A stretch of 64,000 bases of DNA from Symbiodinium natans (Eukaryota > Sar > Dinophyceae > Suessiales > Symbiodiniaceae): positions 323,501 to 387,500 of the forward strand of contig CAJNDS010000358.1 of assembly GCA_905221605.1 (NCBI GenBank), given 5' to 3'. The first letter of the stretch is position 1. The number at the start of each line of letters is the position of its first letter. Both the position numbers and the translations under genes were made by a program. The notes beneath the pieces are model-generated. The model was not told where the DNA came from and made no database searches. It worked only from the letters and a program-made list of their open reading frames with translations. This document shows positions 30,401 to 39,400 of this stretch, in pieces.

Positions 30401-33400
30401 CTGCAGGAACTCCGGTCCCAGTCTAAACCCGAAACTTTAAACCCTCACACCCCCTTGAGGGTTTAGGGTTTAGGGTTCAGGGTTTAGGGTTTAGGATTTA
30501 GGGTCAAAGATAAGCTTGGATCTTCAATCCGGAGCCCTCAATCGTAGAACCTGGATCCTGATCAATAAAACTTAAGCTCTAAAAACACGGCCTGGGCATT
30601 GGGGGTGGGTTTAGGGTTTAGGGTTTCGGGTTTACGTTTTAGGGCGTAGGGTTTAGGGTTTAGGGTTTAGGGCGTTTGGGCTTCGAGTTCCGCCGACTTT
30701 GGCCAGCTCCAGGTATTCCCACCTGCAGATTCTGGACTTCTCCGAGAACATGATCAAGGCCTCGCTTTGGGGGGGGGGGGGGGGGGGGGCCTTTTTTTTT
30801 TTTTTGGGGGGGGGGGGGGGGAGGTTTAGGGGGGTTTAGGGTTTAGGGTTTAGGGTTTAGGGTTTAGGGTTTAGGGTTTAGGGTTTAGGGTTTAGGGGTT
30901 AGGGGTTAGGGGGTTAGGGGTTTAGGGGTTTAGGGGTTTAGGGGTTTAGGGGTTTAGGGGTTTAGGGGTTTAGGGGTTTAGGGGTTTAGGGGTTTAGGGG
31001 TGGGTTTAGGGGTGGGTTTAGGGGGGGTTTTAGGGGGGGTTTTAGGGGTTTAGGGGTTTAGGGGTTTAGGGGTTTAGGGGTTTAGGGGTTTAGGGGTTTA
31101 GGGGTTTAGGGGTTTAGGGGTTTAGGGGTTTAGGGGTTAGGGTTTAACGGTTTAAGGGTTGTGTTGGCCGACAACCGCTCATTGCACTCTACCTAGGACC
31201 CCTAAGGTGTACCCTTGGTTTTGGGGACCCTTTTCAAGATTCTCGAAGGGAATATAAACCCTAAACCCTAAACCTCAAACCCTAAACCCTAAACTCTAAA
31301 CCCTAGAAAACCCCAAACCCTAAACCCCCTTAAGGCCCCTAAACCCTAAGAAACCCTAAACCCTAAACTCTAAACCCTAAAAAACCCCCAAAGTCCTAAA
31401 TATTCAAAGAACCTCTTCGGGGCACATCCTTCGGGGTCCAAGTTTGACTCCCTTGAACCTCTTGCAGCCACCAATATGAAACCTCCACATGCGCATGTCA
31501 GCTGCTGACGAACCCCTTCTTATTCCTGCAAACCCTAAACCCTGAACCCTAAACCCTGAACTCTAAACCCTAAAAACCCCTAAGCCCTAAACTCTAAACC
31601 CTGAACCCTAAGCCCTGAACTCTAAACCCTAAACCCCAACCCCGAATACTCCCCCCCCCTCCCCTGGTGAGCCACAGCGAAGCTCAAACCCGAAGCCTTA
31701 GCCTTGAAGCCTCAACCCGAGACCCTCGCCAAACCCTAAAACCCAAGCCTAAACTCGAAACCCCAAGCCCGAAGCCCCAAGCCCGAAACCCTAAACCCCA
31801 ACCCTAAGCCCGAAACCCTAAACCCTATACCCCAAACCCCAAACCCTAAACCTTAAACCCGAAACCCTCTACCCCAAAACCCTAAACCCTAAACCCTAAA
31901 CCCCAAAACCCCAAAACCCCAAACTGCAAGCCTTCGGCCCCGCAGGACGTTGGCCCACTGAAGAGCCTGGGCTTCCTCGTCTGCTTCCCAGGTTTGGGGT
32001 TTTGGGGTTTAGGGGTTTAGGGTTTAGGGTTTGGGGTTTTGGGGGTTTAGGGTTTAGGGTTTAGGGGTTTAGGGGTTTAGGGGTTTAGGGATTTAGGGTT
32101 TAGGGGTTTGGGGGTTTAGGGTTTAGGGGTTTAGGGGTTTAGGGATTTAGGGTTTAGGGATTTAGGGCTGGGGTTTGGGTCTTGGGGCTTCGGGTCTTGG
32201 GGCTTAGGGCTGTGGGGTTTAGGAGTTTAGGGGTTCAGGGCTTTTGGGCTGAGTGTTTGGGCTGTGTGGGAGGGCTTATAGAGTTTTGGGACTTGAGCTT
32301 TGGGGTTTAGGTTTTAGGGTTTCGGTCTTGGGGCAGGGTGTTGAGGCTCAGGGTTTTGGGTCTTTGGGCTTGGGCTTCCATGGTTTTCACTCCATCCAAA
32401 CCCCAAAGTTTTTGGCCTACAGGGAACCCTGAACCCTAAACCCTCCTTCCCCAAAACCCCAAATTCCTAAACCCTAAACCCTACACCCTGAGCCCAAAAA
32501 ACCCTAATCCTAAATCACCCCTAAACCCTTAACACCCCTAAACCCCTAAACCCTACACCCTAAACCCTAAAACCCTAAACCCTAATCACCCCTAAGCCCT
32601 TAACACCCCTTAACACCCCTAAACCCCCCAAACCCTATACCCTGAACCCTAAACCCTAAACCCTAATCACCCCTAAACCCTTAACACCCCTAAACCCTAA
32701 ACCCTAATCACCCCTAAACCCTTAACACCCCTAAACCCGTAAACCCCTAAACCCTACACCCTAAACCCTAAAACCCTAAACCCTAAACCCCTAAGCCCCT
32801 AAACCCCAAACCCTAAAACCCTAAACCCTAAGCCCCTAAACCCTATAACCCAAAGCGAGGTCAAGCTTAGCCTCGCCAAGAACTCCATCGTGAACCTGAA
32901 CGGATGGCAGTCAGAAGAGGCCGCGGTGGAGGGCTTGCGAAGGGCTTCAGCTTAAGGGTTTAGGGTTTAGGGTTCAGGGTTTAGGGTTTAGGGTTGAGGG
33001 TTTAGGGTTTAGGGTTTAGGGTTTAGGGTTTAGGGTGTTCCAAAGTGCCGCGGTCCCGACCCGCGCCAGTGGTGGCGGGTCGGGCCGCCTCGGTGCAGCG
33101 GATCCCACCCCAGCCACCCAAACTGCCGCCTTTTTCGGGTTTAGAGCGGTCTACCCTCCACGGCCCCCCTATCAAGGGGGCTTACACCTCGAGTCTCCCC
33201 GCTGGCCGGGGTGGGACGTGTTGACTGCTGCTGTTGCTTGAGCCTACACTTTCCTGGATCAACAGGGAGCGGGACAATCTGTTTCACCCATACTGTGTTT
33301 AAGACACCCTCAAGCCCAATTCCGGACCCAAGCTCATTCATATGGCAGAATGGCGAGGGCCAAGCGCGGAAGGCCCGGCCACCCGCTGGCGCAAGGGCCC

Positions 33401-36400
33401 TGGCGGGGGCAACTGCGGGGGACGACCCTGGCGGGGGCGACCCTGGCGGGGGCAACCCTGGCACGGGCAACCCTGGAAGGGGCAAGGCGAGGTTCTTTTG
33501 TATAAAAAACACTTTCTTATTTCTCTCTCTACATATATATATATATATATATGTCAACCTTGGCGGGGGCAACCCTGGCGGGGCCCTGGCGGGGGTGACT
33601 ACTAATGGGAAACCGTGGCAATAAATAAATAGAGAACTTTGACAGCACCGAAGCCCTGCTCGGCAACTAAACAAAACTTCATATAGAGAAGGACGACGAA
33701 GCCTCGCCAGCGCGCGAAGAGGACGAGGTGCGTAGGGCCGTCCCAGAGAAGGTGCACAATTCCTGAGTAGGCGACGTGAGGAGGCGCGGAACCCTGACAG
33801 GGCAACCCGGCGAGGGCAATGTCACCCTGGCGGGGGCAACCCTGGCGGGGCTGCCAAGGGCAACCCTATCTCGGCGGCAACCCTGGCGGGGGCAACGCTG
33901 GTGGGGGCAACCCTGGTGGGGGCAACCCTGGCAGGGGTAAAACTGGGCAACCCGGCGGGGTTGCGATAAAAACCATTAAATCTACTGGACGTCTTGATTT
34001 TTAAAATAGAATGACATTCTCATAAAGTAAAATAGGATGAAAGATAATGAATCCTGCATTTTTATTTGGTACAGCTTTTAGCATAGCATATTGGCATAAG
34101 AAATACCATTCAGGTACGATATGTAAGGGAGTAAGTAATCCACATGCTTCTACTGCATTCACTGGATGTGAGAAAGAAGAGAAGCTGAAATGAATTTGAA
34201 GAAGATATAGATCGAGAATTAATATCTTTCCATAGAAATCTTTACTAATAATGAAAGAAAAAATGCAATTTTTATTATTAGTCGAATTCCTTAAAGGAAT
34301 ATTAGAAGATAGAAAATGTAGACTAAAAAATATGAAAAATGGCGGGGACAACCCTGGGGCATCCTGGCGGGCAACCCTGGCGGGGGCAACCCTGGCGGCA
34401 CAACCCTGGCGGGGGCAACCCTGGCGGGGGCAACCCTGGCAGAGGCAACCCTGGTGGCAAACCTCGGAGACAACCCTGGTGGGGGCAACCCTGGCGGGGG
34501 CAACTCTGGCAGGGGCAAGGTGAGGTATAAGCCCTTCATACACAAGAACAACAAAGCATACAGGTGCACAATTCCTGAATTGGCGGCGAGGCCAATTTCG
34601 GGGGGGCAACGCTGTCACCCTGGCGGGGGCAACCTGGTGTGGTGGGGGCAACCCTGGCGGGGGCAACCCTGGCGGGGGCAACCCTGGCGGGGTCAACCCT
34701 GGCGGGGGCAACCCTGGCCGGGGCAACCCTGGCGAGGGCAACCCTGGCGGGGGCAACCCTGGTGGGGGCAACCCTGGCGGGGGCAACCCTGGCGGGGCAA
34801 CCCTGGCGGGGGGTAACTTTGCCTGGCAGCTGGCGGGGGCAACCCTGGTGGGAGCGGGCTGCCATGGGGGCAACTCCGTGGGGGCAACCCTGGTGGGGCA
34901 ACCCTGGCGGGGGCAATCTGGCGGGGGCAACCCTGGCGGGGCAACCCTGCCAGGCAAGCCTGGCGGGGGGCGCAACAGCTTCTTAGGCCCGACCTCCCCC
35001 ACCGGGGGCGCGTCGGGGGTTTAGGGTTAATCCATTATTACATTGTGCCCTATGGCTAGCAGGGATGTATCAGGTGTGGCAAGCTCGATCTGCTTGGCAA
35101 AGCAAGCAGATCTCGAAGCGGTAGCGTTCAGTTGTACCGGCCGCCGCCTGGCGCGGGCGGCCTATGGTTTAGGGTTTAGCATCAGGGTTTAGGGGGTTGA
35201 GGGTTTACAGTAGGTACCACAGAGGCGTTTCAACATAGCAAGGATTAGGGTTTTGGATCTACGGGTTCAGGGCTCTGTGCTGACTGAATATAGGGGTGGG
35301 AGTAGTTGCTAATTATATTCCCCTTCTGGTCCCTTTCTAAGAATTCTACAATATCTCCCTAAACCCTAGGCCGTAAACCCTAGACCCTAACACCCTAACA
35401 CCCTAACACCCTAACACCCTAACACCCTAACACCCTAACACCCTAACACCCTAACGCCCTAACGCCCTAACACCCTAACACCCTAACACCCTAACACCCC
35501 AAACCCCAAACCCCAAACCCTAAACCCTAACACCCTAACACCCTAACACCCTAACACCCTAACACCCTAACACCCTAACACCCTAAACCCTAAACCCTAC
35601 TCTAGTTGTGAAGGCCGGTGTAGGGCTTCCCGGAGCAGCGAAGGGAGAGTTCGCCTTGTACTCCACCGTTCGGCACTCTGAGTGTGCCAAGGGGCCAGAA
35701 GTAATTTAAATTAGGGTCTAGGGTTTAGGGTTTAGGGTTTAGGGTTTAGGGTTTGGGGTTGAGACTAAAGGAGGGACCCTTACAAGTGACCTGAGGGGGT
35801 TATTTCAGGGGCTATTTTGGGGCGGAGTAAGATTAAGGGTTTATTCTAGGATTCCCGGGTTTAGGGTTTAGGGTTTAGGGTTTAGGGTTTAGGGTTTAGG
35901 GTCAAACATGATCCCTTTGGGTTCCTTACGGCCCCTCTGATTTCGGGTACCCAAAAAGGGGCCATACCTTAGAGAACCCACCATATCTAACCTGCATGCA
36001 TGCATGGACACGTGCATAGACGCATACACATGCACACTAGACGAAAACCCACCCTAAACCCCAAACCCTAAACCCTAAGCCCTAAACCCTAACCCTAAAC
36101 CCTAAACCCTAAACCCTAAACCCTAAACCCTAAACCCTAAACCCTAAACTGTGATGAGTCTGGAGCACGGTGCCTTGCTCGCAGCCCGTCTTCGCGAACT
36201 TGACTGACTTGGACCTCAGCGACAACCAGCCGCCCGGCCATGTCCAGTAGGGTTAGGGTTCAGGGTTAGGGTTTAGGGTTTAGGGTTTAGGGTTTAGGGT
36301 TTAGGGTTTAGGGTTTAGGGTTTAGGGTTTAGGGTTTAGGGGGAGCCTTGTACCCCTCAGGGTCCCTTGAACGCAGACATTACGGTTAAGAGCGTCTAGT

Positions 36401-39400
36401 GTTTAGGGTCAAAGGTTAGGGAACCGCAAAGTCTAAACCCCTAAACCCAAATCCCTAAACGCGGGGTGGGGGGGGGGGTTGCTGGCTCGTGTGGGAGAGC
36501 TCATGTCTACTATTTGCCAAGAACCCCCTAAGAAATGAAGGGAACAATCACTATATTCCTACGAAGAACACGTTGTTCGTTTGCTTTGAGGGTTCTTCAG
36601 CAGATGGTCGATGTAGGAACCCCTTATATACCCCTTACATACCCTGTGAACCCCAGGACCCAGACTTCAGAACCCTCTAAAGGAGGAAGGGGCCATGTTC
36701 AGGGACCCTGTAGCTAAACCCTAATACTAAACCTTAAACCCTAAACCTTAAACCCTAAACCCTAAACCCTAAACCCTAAACACTAAACCCTAAACCCTGA
36801 ACCCGAAGATGTGGGAGAACTCATCGACTCAAGCCCCGAGGCTTGGACCCAAACCCATCCCAGCCCTCAGGCAGCCCGATGTTTTCTCTTACCGGTTGTC
36901 CGCAGCGAATGCGGGAATTCGGCACTCCTACACACAACCAAGAAAAATCACCCAGCTTCAGTGTTTAGGGTTTAGGGTTTAGGGTTTAGGGTTTAGGGTT
37001 TAGGGTTTCGGGATGCTAGGGTTCATGGGGTTTAATGGGGCTCCTCTCCTCACTCCCCAGAACCAGCAAACTTAACTTTGGAATCGGTCAGTGGTTCCTG
37101 CATGGGGGGTTGGTCTACATGTAGGGTTTAGGGTTTAGGGTTTAAGGTTTTGGGTTTAGGGTTTAAGGTTTAGGGTTTAGGGTTTAGGGTTTAGGTTTAG
37201 GGTTTAGGGTTTAGGGTTTAGGTTTAGGGTTTAGGGTTTAGGGTTTAGGGTTTAGGGTTTAGGGTTTAGGGTTTAGGGTTTAGGGTTTAGGGGTGTTGGG
37301 GGTTGTTCTACATCTGGTCTCCCTGATCATTAGCGCATCGGTGCTCTTGCAGGAGGTCCTGACCCTAGAGGACGGTTTCCCCCACACCCTACAGAAGCCC
37401 TACAATCCCCACACCCTAGAACCCCTGAGCTTTTCATGTGGGTTTAGGGTCTAGGGTCTAGGGTTTAGGACTTCGGATCCCTAAAACCCCTAAACCCCAA
37501 ACCCCAAACCCTAAACCCTAAACCCTAAACCCCAAACCCTAAACCCTAAACCCTAAACCCCAAACCCTAAACCCCAAACCCTAAACCCTAAACCCTAAAC
37601 CCTAAACCCTAAACCCAGCATCCTGAACCCTTGTCCAACCCCTGAGGCTGACACACCTGACTCCGCTGCCGCTGCAGGTGGGGTTTAGGGTTTAGGGTTT
37701 AGGGTGTAGAGTTTCGGGTTTAGGGTGCAGGGTTTAGGGTTTCGGGTTTAGGGTCAGGGGCTTAGGGCGTAGGGCTTAGGGTTTCGCGTTTAGGGTTTAG
37801 GGCTTTGGGTTCAGGATTTCCGGTTTAGGGTTTAGGGTTTCGGCTTTAGGGTTTACGGCGTAGGGGTTTAGGGTTTGGGTTTAGGGTTTTTCGATTTAGG
37901 GTTTCAGGTTTCGGGTGTAGGGTTTTAAGCTTCAGGGTTTAGGGTTTCGCGTCCCATGCAGTCGCCCCTCAGGGGTGAGGGGTTTAGGGCTCCTGGGTCT
38001 TCCGGTTTATATGGCTTAGGGCCCAGGGTCACAGGCCGACCAACCCTGGACAAAAGAACCCTAAAGCTTCTAATCCCTGAACTCTAAACCCTAAACCATA
38101 AACCCTAAACCCTAAACCCAAAACCCTAAACTCTAAGGTGACCCTGAGCACAGACTCTTAGGCTCGATCTTTTGCAGGCCACTCTGTTCTTCGGACGGGA
38201 GCTGGCGATTGCTTAGAGGTTACGTATGGCTTCCCAAAGGGTTTTGGACTGTTGGGCCTCCACGGAGGGCTTGAAGACTGTTAGGGTTCCGGGTCGGCTC
38301 GAGGGTTTGGGGTTTGGGGTTTAGGGTTTCTAGAATTTAGGGGGTGGGTGGATGGAGGGTATAGGCCGAAGCCCAAATCTCCCTAAACCCTGAACTCCCT
38401 AAGCTCCCTCAACCCACACCCAACACTCTCCAAACTCCCTAAACTCCCAAAACCCCCGAAACCCTGCACCCTCAACCCAAGACTCAAAGCCCTAAACCCT
38501 AAATCCTAAATCCTAAACCCTAAACCCTAAACCCTAAACCCTAAACCCTAAACCCTAAACCCTAAGCCCGACGAAACGCGCAGTCCCTGGCGGCTTTGAG
38601 CTTGGCCCGCAACGAGATCGCGACCTGCGAATTCGGAGGTGGCGGTTTAGGGGTTAGGGTTTGGGGTTTAGGGTTTAGGGTTTGGGTTTAGGGCTTAGGG
38701 TTTTGGTTTTTGGGTTCTGGGTTGTTTTGGGTTGAGGGAGTGTAGGGTGTAAGTAAGGTTCATGGTTGTAGGGTTCAGGGTGGAGTTCGTTGCGGTTGTT
38801 GGATTTCAGGGCTTTCGGGTTTTAGCATTTTAGAGCAACTTTAGGGGTTCCAGGGTTTGAGGCTTTGAGGGTTCTTGGGCGTTAGGGGGTTTGGTGGATT
38901 GTAGACTTCTTGCGCTGTGGGGGTCTAGTACTTGGGTTTAGGATTTTAGGGTGATTCAGGGTTGAGGGTTTAGCGCCCTAAACCCTAAACCCGAAGCCCT
39001 AAGACCTAAGACCTAAGCCCGAAACTTAAAACCCTAGAACCGAATGATTTAGTTGAAGGTGCTGTTTGGAAAGGCTCCTCACGAAAAGGAGTCTGGAAGC
39101 CTGCGGAGCTCCCAGAGGCCTCCACATGACAGCTTCTCAGCTTCTTCGGGTATGCGAACCTAAACCCTAAACCCGAAAACCCTAAAACCCTAACCCCCCC
39201 CCGCCCGCAAGAAAAGAAAGGAACCCTCAACCCTAAACCCCAAACCCCAAACCCTAAACCCTGAACCCAACCCTTAAGCCTAACCCCTAAATCCTAGGAC
39301 CTCGCGCAGCGCGAAGAAGGCTCAAGCTCTGCCGGATTTGGGGGGTGAATTCGAGATCACGGTTTAGGGTTTAGGGTTTAGGGTTTAGGGTTTAGGGTTT

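Noticed and set aside
34639-34986. Pentapeptide-repeat protein (GATLAG repeats)
   Set aside because: The peptide resembles a pentapeptide repeat only because the DNA unit is 15 bp; other frames on both strands are equally open and there is no non-repeat domain.
34001-35002. 333-aa reverse-strand ORF as one protein
   Set aside because: It is a chance fusion of the 15-bp minisatellite (RVAPA-type peptides) with a mitochondrial cytochrome b fragment; open frames result from a repeat length divisible by three.
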